A stretch of 64,000 nucleotides of DNA, taken from positions 1-64,000 of the forward strand of contig JAHHGV010000042.1 in assembly GCA_019359695.1 (NCBI GenBank). Direction: 5' to 3'. The notes below the pieces were generated by a model, which had not been told where the DNA came from, did no database searches, and saw only the letters and a list, made by a program, of their open reading frames with translations. Shown in pieces: positions 32,551 through 41,505 of the stretch (position 1 is the first letter of the stretch; each line of letters starts with the position of its first letter). Position numbers and translations under genes: made by a program. Source of the stretch: Brasilonema angustatum HA4187-MV1 (GTDB taxonomy: Bacteria > Cyanobacteriota > Cyanobacteriia > Cyanobacteriales > Nostocaceae).

Positions 32551-32654
32551 TATAGCAGTCCTAAATCATTTGTGAAAAATTAGAAACCCGGTTTCTGCCA
32601 GAAACCGGGTTTCTGGACTCCAGCAATTTTCACAACTCAAATAGGATTGCTATA
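32551..32654. repeat. 104-bp MITE-like element with a strong inner hairpin
   Basis: Ends tatagcagtccta and taggattgctata are inverted repeats with one mismatch. The interior has a perfect 15-bp stem (agaaacccggtttct / agaaaccgggtttct) with a 3-nt loop. The right end overlaps the 3' end of the DsbA-like gene. STRRs of cagttaacagttatcag precede it. Confidence 0.75.
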
Positions 32655-33509
32655 GTGTTCACTGTTAAGCGTTCCCTGTTCCCTGTTCACTGTTGACTGT
32701 TCACTGTTTACTGTTCGAGCTAGTATCCTCTCGATGTCAGATAGCTCAACAGCACCATCAAATGTCTCCTCATTCATGACAAAGAAAGGAGTACCCTGAA
32801 TTCCCAGTCTCATCGCCGTCTCTATGTCCTTTTGAATCACAGCATCGGCTGCATTTCCACTGCGCTGTTGGTTAAACTGTTCGAGATCGAGATTCAGTTT
32901 TTTGGCGAACGCAACATACAATTTCTCCCCTAATTTACCTTGGCTTGAAAACAAAGCATCTTGGTACTGCCAAAACTTTCCTTGCTGTTGAGCCGCCCAA
33001 GCGGCTTTAGCAGCGGGCATTGCTTCAGAATGAATTGAGATTAGGGGAAAATGTTTGTACACCAACGTAACTTCATCTTGATGACGAGCCATAAACTGCT
33101 TCAACGTCTTGTGAGCTTTGGCACAATAAGGACATTGAAAGTCCGAGAACTCTATCAGCAGAATCTTTGGTTCAGTTGCGCCAGTAGTCGGAGATTCACC
33201 AATGATTTTGTTGGGATTTGTCTTTATCTCTTGCAAAACTAACTGCTTGGCTTGTTGTTGCTGCTTTTGTTGTTGTTGCTGGTACGCTTGCAAAGCTTCT
33301 ACAACCACCTCTGGGTGATTGTGGATAATCTGCAAAACCTCGGCTTCCAATTTTGGATTAATAAGATTATTGCTGTCTGCTTGAGTGGTGTTTGTGGCTG
33401 CTTGCACAGGGGTTGACAAACTAAACCATACTATGCTGATCGCCAAAAATCCGGCTCGTACAGCTTGGCGCAGAAAGCGCGAATGACAGAAATTAGACCA
33501 TATATTCAT
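32637..33509 (-). CDS. DsbA-family thiol-disulfide oxidoreductase, exported
   Basis: I start at MNIWSNFCHSRF (290 aa), which gives a good signal peptide (AGFLAISIVWFSLSTPVQA). A Gln-rich helical stretch (EALQAYQQQQQKQQQQAK) precedes a DsbA/thioredoxin domain with the redox motif FSDFQCPYCAKAH, and later the cis-Pro region GIQGTPFFVMNEETFDGA. It should form or shuffle disulfides in periplasmic proteins. The C-terminal ~25 residues (VNSEQSTVNREQGTLNSEH) are encoded by STRR units and a MITE end, so the natural C-terminus is altered. The gene stands between the giant membrane gene and phr. Confidence 0.87.
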   Translation of the reverse strand: MNIWSNFCHSRFLRQAVRAGFLAISIVWFSLSTPVQAATNTTQADSNNLINPKLEAEVLQIIHNHPEVVVEALQAYQQQQQKQQQQAKQLVLQEIKTNPNKIIGESPTTGATEPKILLIEFSDFQCPYCAKAHKTLKQFMARHQDEVTLVYKHFPLISIHSEAMPAAKAAWAAQQQGKFWQYQDALFSSQGKLGEKLYVAFAKKLNLDLEQFNQQRSGNAADAVIQKDIETAMRLGIQGTPFFVMNEETFDGAVELSDIERILARTVNSEQSTVNREQGTLNSEHYSNPI

Positions 33510-33686
33510 AAAGCAGCGGTATTTTGATTTATGAAGAAAGCGGTACTTCATAAATATAAGACTTACGCACGAGTTACTAATGAACTTGACTGTGAGATTG
33601 CTTCCTTACGTCGCAATGACACAACTACGTTATTTTTGCCTAAGTCCTGAAATATAATGTTGTTGCTCATCGTCAAAATGTCAAAC

Positions 33687-35123
33687 TTATGTCTGATTTT
33701 TTTGCTGTTGATAACGCTCTTTAAACTCTCGTTGCTGTTTATTATGATCGACAATTGGATCTGGATAACCAACAGCTTGGCGTTCCAAAGGAGAAATTTT
33801 CCCAGTTACTAAATACTCTGTATCCATAGATCGCAATTCAGGAACCCATTGCCTAATGTACTCGCCCTCAAAGTCAAACTTTTGCGCTTGACTGCCAGGA
33901 TTAAAAATTCGCAAAGGTTTAGGATCCATTCCGCTAGAAGCACTCCATTGCCAACCCCCATTATTGGCAGATAAGTCACCATCAATCAGCTTCTGCATAA
34001 AATATTTTTCTCCCCACTGGAAATTAATCAGCAAGTCTTTGGTTAGGAAACTGGCGACAATCATCCGACAGCGGTTATGCATCCATCCAAGTTCATTCAA
34101 CTGGCGCATAGCTGCATCCACGATAGGATAGCCAGTTCTACCCTCGCACCAAGCTTGAAAATATTCTTCGTTATTTTCCCAAGGAAAGTTTTTGAAAGGA
34201 TCGCGGAAAGCACCCTTTGCTAATTCCGGGAAATTATACATTGCGTGTTGATAAAATTCCCGCCATGCTAGTTCCTGTTGCCATGTACGGATGTTGGTTG
34301 CTGTTTCGTCACTGCGACTATTTTCTAGCGCTTCTAAAGTGGCTTGCCAAACAGTGCGAATACCAATGACACCAAATTTTAAAGCAGCACTCAATCTAGA
34401 TGTACCTTCAACTGCTGGAAAATTGCGCTGTTCTTGATATTCATTAACCGCACTGGCGCAAAACTCCTCTAACCGTTCTTGCGCCGCCGCCTCTCCTGGC
34501 GTAATCACCAATTCTCCATCCCAATGAAAACCTAAATCTTTGGCTGAGGGTAATTCTATCACCCCTGAAGCGTTGGCAATTTCTTTTTCAGCTTCTGTCA
34601 ATCCTTCAGCATTTTCCAAAGTTTCTGTTGGGTTAGCCTTTGGTTTACCAATCCAATTTTTCCAAAAGGGAGTGTAAACGGTGTAAGGTTGCTGGGAACC
34701 AGTACGAATATCTTCTGGTGAGTGTAAGATTTGATCCCAGTTTTTTTCCAGAAACTGGATACCTTTTTCTTTGAGTACTTCGATAATCGTGCGATCGCGT
34801 TCTTGAGAATACGGTTCTACATCCCAATTCCAAAATACAGCCTTTGCCTTCAGAGCGATCGCCAGTTTTGGAATAGCTTGAGTCGGTTCAGCGTGAAGAA
34901 TCAATAACTGGCTACCTGCTTGAGCATATCGCTGTTGTAGTGACTGTAAACTACCAATCATGTAAGTCACTCTTGCCGGGGCAATATCATCTCGTTCCAA
35001 AATATTTGGATCGAGGCAAAACACACCTACTACCTTTGGACTTTGCTTTCTCGCAGCAGCAAGTCCTGTGTTGTCAGAAATACGTAAATCGCGGCGATGC
35101 CAAAATAAAATTAAGTCAGACAT
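33687..35123 (-). CDS. phr: Deoxyribodipyrimidine photolyase
   Basis: The class I CPD photolyase starts at [14 protein letters not shown] (478 aa), because the 17 codons upstream are not family-like. It has the N-terminal antenna-binding Rossmann domain and the C-terminal FAD domain with [20 protein letters not shown]-like [46 protein letters not shown] and [13 protein letters not shown]. The Trp chain for FAD photoreduction is represented. It repairs UV-induced cyclobutane pyrimidine dimers using blue light; the antenna chromophore is likely 8-HDF as in other cyanobacteria (inference). Confidence 0.93.
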   Translation of the reverse strand: MSDLILFWHRRDLRISDNTGLAAARKQSPKVVGVFCLDPNILERDDIAPARVTYMIGSLQSLQQRYAQAGSQLLILHAEPTQAIPKLAIALKAKAVFWNWDVEPYSQERDRTIIEVLKEKGIQFLEKNWDQILHSPEDIRTGSQQPYTVYTPFWKNWIGKPKANPTETLENAEGLTEAEKEIANASGVIELPSAKDLGFHWDGELVITPGEAAAQERLEEFCASAVNEYQEQRNFPAVEGTSRLSAALKFGVIGIRTVWQATLEALENSRSDETATNIRTWQQELAWREFYQHAMYNFPELAKGAFRDPFKNFPWENNEEYFQAWCEGRTGYPIVDAAMRQLNELGWMHNRCRMIVASFLTKDLLINFQWGEKYFMQKLIDGDLSANNGGWQWSASSGMDPKPLRIFNPGSQAQKFDFEGEYIRQWVPELRSMDTEYLVTGKISPLERQAVGYPDPIVDHNKQQREFKERYQQQKNQT

Positions 35124-35273
35124 TCCATCCTTTGGATAGTTCTTCTGTACTAGCTTAAAGTCAACAAAGGTCAAAAGTCAAAAAATAAGGGGAATTCAAA
35201 ATTCAAAAACAAAATTCTTAATGCGTGAATTTTGAACTTTGAATTTTGAATTTTAAGTAAGCGGGTGGTTCTG

Positions 35274-35567
35274 TTATCTGTCCCAGGGTGACGGAATTGC
35301 CGTTGTTGAAACTATTTCACTCGTCATCAGATAGATAGCAGTTTTGCCGCAAGTAGGACAAGTCACCTTAAACTCTTGCACCGCAGACTCTCCCTTGCAT
35401 TCAGTCAATAAACCCTGACGACAGTGATAACATTCAAAGAAGACGCGGCTGATTGGCCTGTTACAGTCCAAGATTTTTATGTGCTGACACGATTGTGGTC
35501 TTGGTTCTTGTGTTTTTGGCTTGTAAGGTTTTGGATAAGATGGCTTTTGTTCTTGCGAATCAATCAT
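35274..35567 (-). CDS. Small zinc-finger-like hypothetical protein
   Basis: The 97-aa protein has a Pro/Lys-rich N-terminus (KPSYPKPYKPKTQEPRP) and a zinc-ribbon arrangement, CYHC near residue 46 and CPTCGKTA near residue 70. No enzyme motif or membrane span is present. Family unknown; it is perhaps a nucleic-acid or protein-binding ribbon. It is upstream of phr in the same direction, with an inverted AT-rich repeat (gaattcaaaattc... ) in the gap. Confidence 0.65.
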   Translation of the reverse strand: MIDSQEQKPSYPKPYKPKTQEPRPQSCQHIKILDCNRPISRVFFECYHCRQGLLTECKGESAVQEFKVTCPTCGKTAIYLMTSEIVSTTAIPSPWDR

Positions 35568-35623
35568 TTTTCCTCTAAAATAGGATAACTCTCATCAGAC
35601 GACATCTGCATACAGTCCTAATA

Positions 35624-35731
35624 TTACTTGTTTCTTTGTGCTTCGTCTTCGATAGTTTGGTCAAGGCGCTCATTTGCATCCTTAAGCTGTTTCGCCAATT
35701 CTACAGTGGATACCATTCCAGCTTCAGCCAT
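35624..35731 (-). CDS. Possible 35-aa peptide downstream of the VWA gene
   Basis: ATG to TAA encodes MAEAGMVSTVELAKQLKDAN, DQTIEDEAQRNK: a compact amphipathic helix. The frame is also open upstream of the ATG for about 25 codons without a good start. It lies 80 bp after the VWA-DUF2235 gene on the same strand and could be cotranscribed. It is too short for family assignment. Confidence 0.35.
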   Translation of the reverse strand: MAEAGMVSTVELAKQLKDANERLDQTIEDEAQRNK

Positions 35732-35811
35732 TTGTAATCCCTCTTGAATATGACCAGAGTCTGCAAGGTATACACCGACAGGGTGACAATTACACTGAGT
35801 ACTGTATTGGC

Positions 35812-37809
35812 TTATTCTTCTGTGAGCAGTAAATCCTTAAGCATCGGTTCTAGATTCTGGGGACGATAATCAGGACAAGCTTTTAATCGTTTAACTAAAC
35901 TGCGATGAATAGAAACGATCGAAGAGTTAATAGACCGCAATTCTTCACCCCCCAAACGATACAAGCCCGTTACACTATTATCAAATTTAGTCGTGTAATC
36001 TACTTTAATTTGAAGCTCCTCACTATCATTTTCAGTGGAACAAAACTCTAATCCAAGTTTTTTCGCTTGATTGACCATCCATTGCAAAGAATAATCCGAT
36101 AGCCCTTGATATTCTTTAGTTCCGCCGCCAACACAACCATGTTCGCCAATAAAGAAAACCTCTTTAATCACCTGATCCTGATTCAGATTTTTTGGGTTTC
36201 TTTCCATTGGCGTGGAGGGAAAACTTTTACGTTTCTCATCAGTAGCCACCGCATGAAAGGCATTTTCGATAATGGGGCTGAGTTTGGCATCGAAAAATTC
36301 ATCCTTTTTGTTCCAAATTGTGCTAATTGATAGCCAAGGGATAATATCAGGTATCCCTAAAGCTCCTACCGTATCCCAACAACCTAACATTTTGATCGGC
36401 ACACGATACTGTAAATAATTCTCTTTTGCATCAATTTGATTCGCATTATCCTTACGAAATTGTTGTGCCTTGGGATCACTCGGCCGAATGTTAGGATCTC
36501 GATATAGATGATAGGCTTTAGCAATTTCTCGGATCTTAGAACGCTTTAATAAACCACATTTGTAGATCATTCCCGCTAGACAACGAACGGCATAAGCACC
36601 ACGACTGAAACCCACTAGATAAATTTCATCTTGAGAATCTACATTGTAATTCATACATAAAAAGCGATAGGCATCACTGATAATTCGCTGAATTCCCCAG
36701 CCAAAGGCACCACCGCCTAATTTGTTAATTAAATCATCATCATCTTCTACCGTGCCAGGTTCCGATAAATAGTAAACCATCTGCGGTGTTTGATCGTCCG
36801 CCGTATATTTAATTGACCGGGCAAACTTGACCACATTTGTCGGATAGAAACTGTCCAATCGCTCCCAAGTTCCATCACAACAAACCACTAATCGTTTCTT
36901 TTTATTTGTTGGCGAAGGTTCGGTCAGTTCGGGTTTAACAGACTCTTCGTTTCGTTTCTTTTTATTTGTTGGCGAAGGTTCGGTCAGTTCGGGTTTAACA
37001 GACTCTTGGTTAACAGATTCTTGATCGTCAGGGATAGATAATGGTTTAGAGTTAGTTATGACTATTGGGGATTCTAGGATGCCAATACTAGATGGAATTT
37101 CTGTCACTAATTGAGTTTCTTCTACAAGATCTTTGCTATCAACTGCTCCTGGTTTCAGCTTTGGCCTTTTCGCAGTGCGACTACCACAAATGACTTTTTC
37201 TAATACTGAACTAAAGCCTTTAATAGTATCTTTTTCAGTGAAAGCTTGTCCCCCTGTTTCGGTGGCAACCCTGTCATATTCTGTGGCAATACTTTGTCGA
37301 TATCTACTTTTGGAAGTGCCAAAGTAGGTATGAACAGTAACTCCTGCTCCTTTAGCTTTTTGGATAGCTAAATTAGCAGCTTCTATATCTTTTTGCTGCG
37401 TTCTTCCCCCACCTTCATCTAAAGCTTCATCCCCAAGGTAAAAGATTGCTCTGGCTGCACCCTCACGCCAATCAAAATAATTGCAGACATCTTCAATGGC
37501 ACGAGCTGCATCTTCTTGCGCTCCTGCTGACTTTAATTCTCCTCTTTTTCTCCCCCGGAGTTTGGATTCAGATATTTTACAATTTTGTGTCAGATAAGCT
37601 CTGATGGTTTGGTCAAAATTTGTCCCTTTCCAAGTACCTTCGATACCAAACCAAGCTACTCTTAAATCTGAAGGACAACTAGAATTAGCGGCTGTAATTG
37701 CAGCAGAAGCCGCATCACTAAGAGCCTGTGCTTCATCTTTCATCGAAGGACTAGTATCGATGACGATTACTAAATCAACAGGAGGTATATTGTTTATTTG
37801 ATTGCTCAT
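35812..37809 (-). CDS. VWA domain fused to a DUF2235 (Tle1-like) hydrolase
   Basis: The 665-aa protein has two modules. Residues ~10-215 form a von Willebrand A domain with the MIDAS motif VIDTSPSMKDE and FYLGDEALDEGGG. Residues ~305-655 form a DUF2235 alpha/beta hydrolase: RLVVCCDGTWERL, the nucleophile elbow VGFSRGAYAVRCLAGM, WDTVGALGIPDIIP, FHAVATDEKRKSF and FFIGEHGCVGGG. DUF2235 includes the type VI secretion phospholipases Tle1. The ~90-residue linker has a 20-aa direct duplication. No signal peptide is present, so it is cytoplasmic or needs a partner for delivery. Function is inferred as ligand- or Mg-adhesion-gated lipid/ester hydrolysis; the pairing is unusual. Confidence 0.82.
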   Translation of the reverse strand: MSNQINNIPPVDLVIVIDTSPSMKDEAQALSDAASAAITAANSSCPSDLRVAWFGIEGTWKGTNFDQTIRAYLTQNCKISESKLRGRKRGELKSAGAQEDAARAIEDVCNYFDWREGAARAIFYLGDEALDEGGGRTQQKDIEAANLAIQKAKGAGVTVHTYFGTSKSRYRQSIATEYDRVATETGGQAFTEKDTIKGFSSVLEKVICGSRTAKRPKLKPGAVDSKDLVEETQLVTEIPSSIGILESPIVITNSKPLSIPDDQESVNQESVKPELTEPSPTNKKKRNEESVKPELTEPSPTNKKKRLVVCCDGTWERLDSFYPTNVVKFARSIKYTADDQTPQMVYYLSEPGTVEDDDDLINKLGGGAFGWGIQRIISDAYRFLCMNYNVDSQDEIYLVGFSRGAYAVRCLAGMIYKCGLLKRSKIREIAKAYHLYRDPNIRPSDPKAQQFRKDNANQIDAKENYLQYRVPIKMLGCWDTVGALGIPDIIPWLSISTIWNKKDEFFDAKLSPIIENAFHAVATDEKRKSFPSTPMERNPKNLNQDQVIKEVFFIGEHGCVGGGTKEYQGLSDYSLQWMVNQAKKLGLEFCSTENDSEELQIKVDYTTKFDNSVTGLYRLGGEELRSINSSIVSIHRSLVKRLKACPDYRPQNLEPMLKDLLLTEE
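36893..37012. repeat. 60-bp tandem duplication in the VWA-DUF2235 linker
   Basis: Two 60-bp units (36893-36952, 36953-37012) encode EESVKPELTEPSPTNKKKR twice with at most a few base changes. Twenty codons per unit keep the frame. This is a young duplication that lengthens the interdomain linker. Confidence 0.92.
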
Positions 37810-38151
37810 ATTGTTCTGCCTTTTTTCCCTTTAGCTGAAATCAAATAATTTCATACTTGAAGAGGTGTATGAGTGTAAAGAAAAAAAAACTAAACAACAG
37901 ACATGAATTTCCGATAGTCACTTTTGCAAACGGATTGCTGAAATTTTTGTCCGTGATTATTTGGTAAAGCAAAACTGCTTCTTATAAAAATTGAAATCAA
38001 AAATATATAAGTGTCATATATTTAACGCTGGCTTTAGAAAAAATTTATATTTAAAAAAGTTATCTTAAATCATATATCATAAATTTTGTCAATAAATCAA
38101 TATTACATCTTTGAGAGTATACTGTCATAAATATTAGCTGTCTAGATTTAT
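37810..38151. other. AT-rich intergenic region, promoter of the VWA gene
   Basis: The 342 bp are strongly AT-rich with A/T runs. No ORF, RNA or repeat element was recognised. The promoter for the minus-strand VWA gene should be here. Confidence 0.4.
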
Positions 38152-38367
38152 TTACATTACTTTATCATAATGCACTGGAATTTGACGACTTGCTAGTAAG
38201 TGTTGAAATGCAATGCGGTTCATCAGAGCAAACCGACTCGCTTGAGCAAGGGTAAGCTTTTCCTTGTGAAATAACATGACTGCAATTTCCTGCCTCATTT
38301 CAGCGTCAGTCATGCGGGTTGTAGTTAAAATCTCATCAGGGATAATGATGCTCATGAGTACATTCAT
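38152..38367 (-). CDS. UPF0175 family small protein, C-terminally shortened
   Basis: I start at MNVLMSIIIPDEIL; MSIIIPDE (38355) is an alternative. The protein has the UPF0175 pattern TDAEMRQEIAVMLFHKEKLTLAQASRFALMNR, FQHLLASRQIPVHYD. These are HTH-like small proteins often found as antitoxins with PIN-type toxins (family knowledge). The usual acidic tail after IPVHYD is missing; instead KVM-stop follows, so the last ~15 residues appear lost. No toxin gene is adjacent. Confidence 0.72.
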   Translation of the reverse strand: MNVLMSIIIPDEILTTTRMTDAEMRQEIAVMLFHKEKLTLAQASRFALMNRIAFQHLLASRQIPVHYDKVM

Positions 38368-38424
38368 CTCTATCACCCCCATTGTAAGCGTACAGGGCGA
38401 TCGCAATTCTAAATGCCATCAAAC

Positions 38425-38463
38425 GAAACCCAACATCTATAATCATGCTTAGTGTTGGGTTTC
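38425..38463. repeat. Inverted repeat (gaaacccaaca / tgttgggtttc)
   Basis: Perfect 11-bp arms around 17 nt, followed by ttcaacccaacctac and a run of ctgataa heptamers (about 38500-38527). This is a dispersed repeat directly upstream of the GTPase gene. Confidence 0.65.
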
Positions 38464-38532
38464 ACTCCGTTCAACCCAACCTACAACTACAACTACTGAT
38501 AACTGATAACTGATAACTGATAACTGAATAAC

Positions 38533-40458
38533 ATGATACGGTTAAAAGTATGGCAGTGGATCGTCTTAGCACTACCGCTGGTAACAATTATCAGCTTCTT
38601 GCTGATATCCGCAGGGTTGCAAATCCACGAGTGGCGCATTAATTGGATTTGGGGCGTGTTTATCCTCGTCTTCGTTGGCTGGCGTTGGCTACTGGTTCGA
38701 TGGACTCAACCTGTCGTAGGGCAAATGGAAGCCGTTGTCGCACAAGTCAGTAAAGAACTGGACTTTTCAGACAATACATCAGACGAGACAACAGTATTAC
38801 CAACAGGAAGTGACGCCACCAGTCAAGCAGATGCAGCACTGCAAGACATCCTTAAAAAATCACAGAACGATCGCCCAATTTGGGAAGACTGGCTAACTTT
38901 TTGGCAGCGGTGTCAGGAACTTGTGACTGCGATCGCCCAAATCTACTATCCCGAAGTCAAGTATCCCCTGCTCAACATTTACATTCCCCAAGCTTACGCG
39001 TTGATTCGGGGAACAGTGGATGACCTCGACCAGTGGATGCAAAAGTTATCACCCGTCCTAAATCAGGTGAGTGTTAGGCAAGCATACGAAGCATACGAAG
39101 TATACCAGAAACTGGAGCCATCTGCTCGTAAACTTTTGCAAGCTTTGAACTGGGCACAGTGGCTGTTAAATCCTGTGGCGGCAGTGGCGAAACTTGCGAG
39201 TAAGCGTTCTAGTAACCGAGCAACTGAACAACTGCTGGTGAATTTTAGCCAGTTACTACGGCAAGCTGCTTTGAGGAACTTATCAGGACAGGCGATCGCC
39301 CTCTACAGTGGCACCAAACTCCCAATTTCAGAATCCCCCGTTTCCACACCAACTCCATCTCAGGCAAAAACCCAAACACTCCGAGACATCCTTGCCCAAG
39401 CAGAACCCGCCGTTGCTGTTGAGCAAAAACCTGTCAATATTCTGCTGGTAGGGCGAACAGGTTCTGGAAAAAGCAGCCTGATTAACACCTTATTTCAGGC
39501 AGAGCGAGCGGCCGTTGATGTGTTACCCAGTACTGATAAAATCCAGAATTATCACTGGCAAGTTCAAACGGGAGAAGCGCTGACGCTTTGGGATACACCA
39601 GGTTTTGAACAAGTCAACCGTGGAGATTTCCGCAAGATAGTGCTAGATTATGCGAAAAATGCCGACTTGCTACTGTTAGTTACTCCTGCTCTTGATCCTG
39701 CCCTACAAATGGATGTGGACTTCCTCACAGATATGAAGGCGGAGATTACAGACTTACCGACAATTTCGATTGTGACTCAAGTGGATCGTCTGCGCCCTAT
39801 ACGTGAGTGGAATCCTCCTTATGATTGGGAATCGGGCGATCGCCCCAAGGAAATTGCGATTCGCCAAGCGATCGAGTATCGTGCTGAAACTCTCAGAGAG
39901 TTTTGCAATCTAGTTTTACCTGTGGTGACAAGTGATATAAAAACGAGTCGAGCTGCTTGGGGAGTAGAGGCGCTATCGTTAGGATTGATGGAGGCGATCG
40001 CACCAGCCAAGCAACTGCGTCTTGCCCGTTTTTTGCGCGATCAAGAAAGCCGTACCGTCGCTGCAGCCAAAATCATCGAACATTACACCTTCCAAATGAC
40101 AACAACTCAAGGACTGGCTGCACTGCTCAAAAGTCCTGTGCTTCTGTTTCTTTCCACTTTCTCAACCGGAGCGCCTAGTTTGGCATATGTGCTTGGAGAT
40201 AAAATTCCAGTGGAACAAACGCCCATTGTCATTGGTAAGCTACAGATGGCATATGACCTTTTCTCGCTCTTGAATCCTGGTAATTCTAACACACTCAAGT
40301 TTGACCTGGTCTCCCTGTGGCCACTGTTGCTAGAAAACTCCGCTACACCAGATCGCAACGCTTGGGCTTTTGGTCATGCTTTGGTAGAGTATTGGACGAG
40401 GAATTTGACAGTTGAACAACTGCGCGATCAGTTTGAGTACTATAAAAATCCGGTTTGA
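38533..40458 (+). CDS. Membrane-associated Era-like GTPase
   Basis: The 641-aa protein starts with two transmembrane helices (WIVLALPLVTIISFLLISAG and WIWGVFILVFVGWRWLLV), a helical middle of about 250 residues, then a GTPase: P-loop ILLVGRTGSGKSSLINTLF near residue 305, switch II LWDTPGFEQVN (DxxG), LLLLVTPALDPALQ, and SIVTQVDRLRP in place of NKxD (T-Q-V-D). The C-terminal part is helical with hydrophobic patches (VLLFLSTFSTGAPSLAYVL), reminiscent of DUF697/dynamin-like membrane GTPases. Role unknown; membrane remodelling or transport regulation is possible. Confidence 0.8.
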   Translation: MIRLKVWQWIVLALPLVTIISFLLISAGLQIHEWRINWIWGVFILVFVGWRWLLVRWTQPVVGQMEAVVAQVSKELDFSDNTSDETTVLPTGSDATSQADAALQDILKKSQNDRPIWEDWLTFWQRCQELVTAIAQIYYPEVKYPLLNIYIPQAYALIRGTVDDLDQWMQKLSPVLNQVSVRQAYEAYEVYQKLEPSARKLLQALNWAQWLLNPVAAVAKLASKRSSNRATEQLLVNFSQLLRQAALRNLSGQAIALYSGTKLPISESPVSTPTPSQAKTQTLRDILAQAEPAVAVEQKPVNILLVGRTGSGKSSLINTLFQAERAAVDVLPSTDKIQNYHWQVQTGEALTLWDTPGFEQVNRGDFRKIVLDYAKNADLLLLVTPALDPALQMDVDFLTDMKAEITDLPTISIVTQVDRLRPIREWNPPYDWESGDRPKEIAIRQAIEYRAETLREFCNLVLPVVTSDIKTSRAAWGVEALSLGLMEAIAPAKQLRLARFLRDQESRTVAAAKIIEHYTFQMTTTQGLAALLKSPVLLFLSTFSTGAPSLAYVLGDKIPVEQTPIVIGKLQMAYDLFSLLNPGNSNTLKFDLVSLWPLLLENSATPDRNAWAFGHALVEYWTRNLTVEQLRDQFEYYKNPV

Positions 40459-40715
40459 TTTGGTGAAATTGTTTGCGTAGGGAGGGAACGCTTAACGCTT
40501 AACGCTTAACAGGGCAATATCAAATGTACCTCGTTGAGAAAAAGTCAAATATGAGTCCTATAAATGTTGAACGAAAATTTCAACTTAGCAGTTCAATTAA
40601 CTGAACTCTCATAGCAGTCGCCAGGTAGATTAGGACACGAACTAATGAGAAAACACGTTCACCAAGAGACTTGAAAGTCTGTTCCCTATTCCCTGTTAAG
40701 CGTTCCCTGCTATAA
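40459..40715. other. STRR-bearing gap between convergent genes
   Basis: It contains the heptamer cgcttaa three times (40488-40512) and a tail of gttccctattccctgttaag. The rest has no gene or clear terminator. Confidence 0.5.
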
Positions 40716-41474
40716 TTACAGCATCTTTTCCAAGAACTGCTGAGCGCGCTCGTTCTTCGGGTGGGTAAAGAACTCTTTAGGTGGGGCATCTTCGACTAAG
40801 TATCCCTCATTTAAAAATAAAATTCTGTCAGCCACTTCCCGCGCAAAACCCATTTCATGGGTGACAATAGCCATCGTAATCCCTGTTTGGGTAAGAGCTT
40901 TGATGACTTCCAACACCTCTTTCACCATTTCTGGATCAAGGGCGGAGGTGGGTTCATCAAACAACATTATTTCTGGCTTCATTGCTAAGGCTCGTGCGAT
41001 CGCCACCCGTTGTTTTTGTCCTCCCGATAACTTAGAGGGATAAACATCCGCCTTATCCTTTAAACCAACCTTCTCTAACAGTTTTAACCCCTCTTCTTGC
41101 GCCTTGACTCCAGGAACTTGCTTTACTTTTTTTGGCGCATACGTAACATTTTTCAGCGTCGTCATGTGAGGAAACAGATGGAAGTGTTGAAACACCATGC
41201 CGATATTCTCACGAATCTTCATGATGTTAGTTTTTGGACCAGTAATGTCAACTCCATTGATGTAAATCTTCCCAGCAGTCGGAACTTCAAGTAAGTTCAT
41301 GCAACGCAAAAAAGTTGACTTACCCGAGCCAGAAGGACCAATAATAGCTACAACTTGCCCTTGTCTTATCTCAGTAGAGATTCCTTTCAAAATCTTGAGG
41401 TTTCCAAAGGATTTATGCAGTTGTTCGACTTTAACTGCAACATTGGAATTTTTGTTCAATCTCATGGCTGTCAT
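40716..41474 (-). CDS. glnQ: Amino-acid ABC transporter ATP-binding protein (GlnQ type)
   Basis: The 252-aa polar-amino-acid-class ABC ATPase has Walker A GPSGSGKSTFLRCMNLLE, the Q-loop MVFQHFHLFPHMT, signature [17 protein letters not shown], Walker B EIMLFDEPTSALDPE and the switch VTHEMGFA. It energises uptake of glutamine, glutamate or another amino acid with a HisM-type permease and a binding protein. Neither is encoded nearby; instead a truncated SDR lies 31 bp upstream, so the gene seems separated from its operon. Partner subunits could be encoded elsewhere. Confidence 0.9.
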   Translation of the reverse strand: MTAMRLNKNSNVAVKVEQLHKSFGNLKILKGISTEIRQGQVVAIIGPSGSGKSTFLRCMNLLEVPTAGKIYINGVDITGPKTNIMKIRENIGMVFQHFHLFPHMTTLKNVTYAPKKVKQVPGVKAQEEGLKLLEKVGLKDKADVYPSKLSGGQKQRVAIARALAMKPEIMLFDEPTSALDPEMVKEVLEVIKALTQTGITMAIVTHEMGFAREVADRILFLNEGYLVEDAPPKEFFTHPKNERAQQFLEKML

Positions 41475-41505
41475 ATGGCAAAGTTCAGCTTTTTTGTCAC
41501 TCTAG

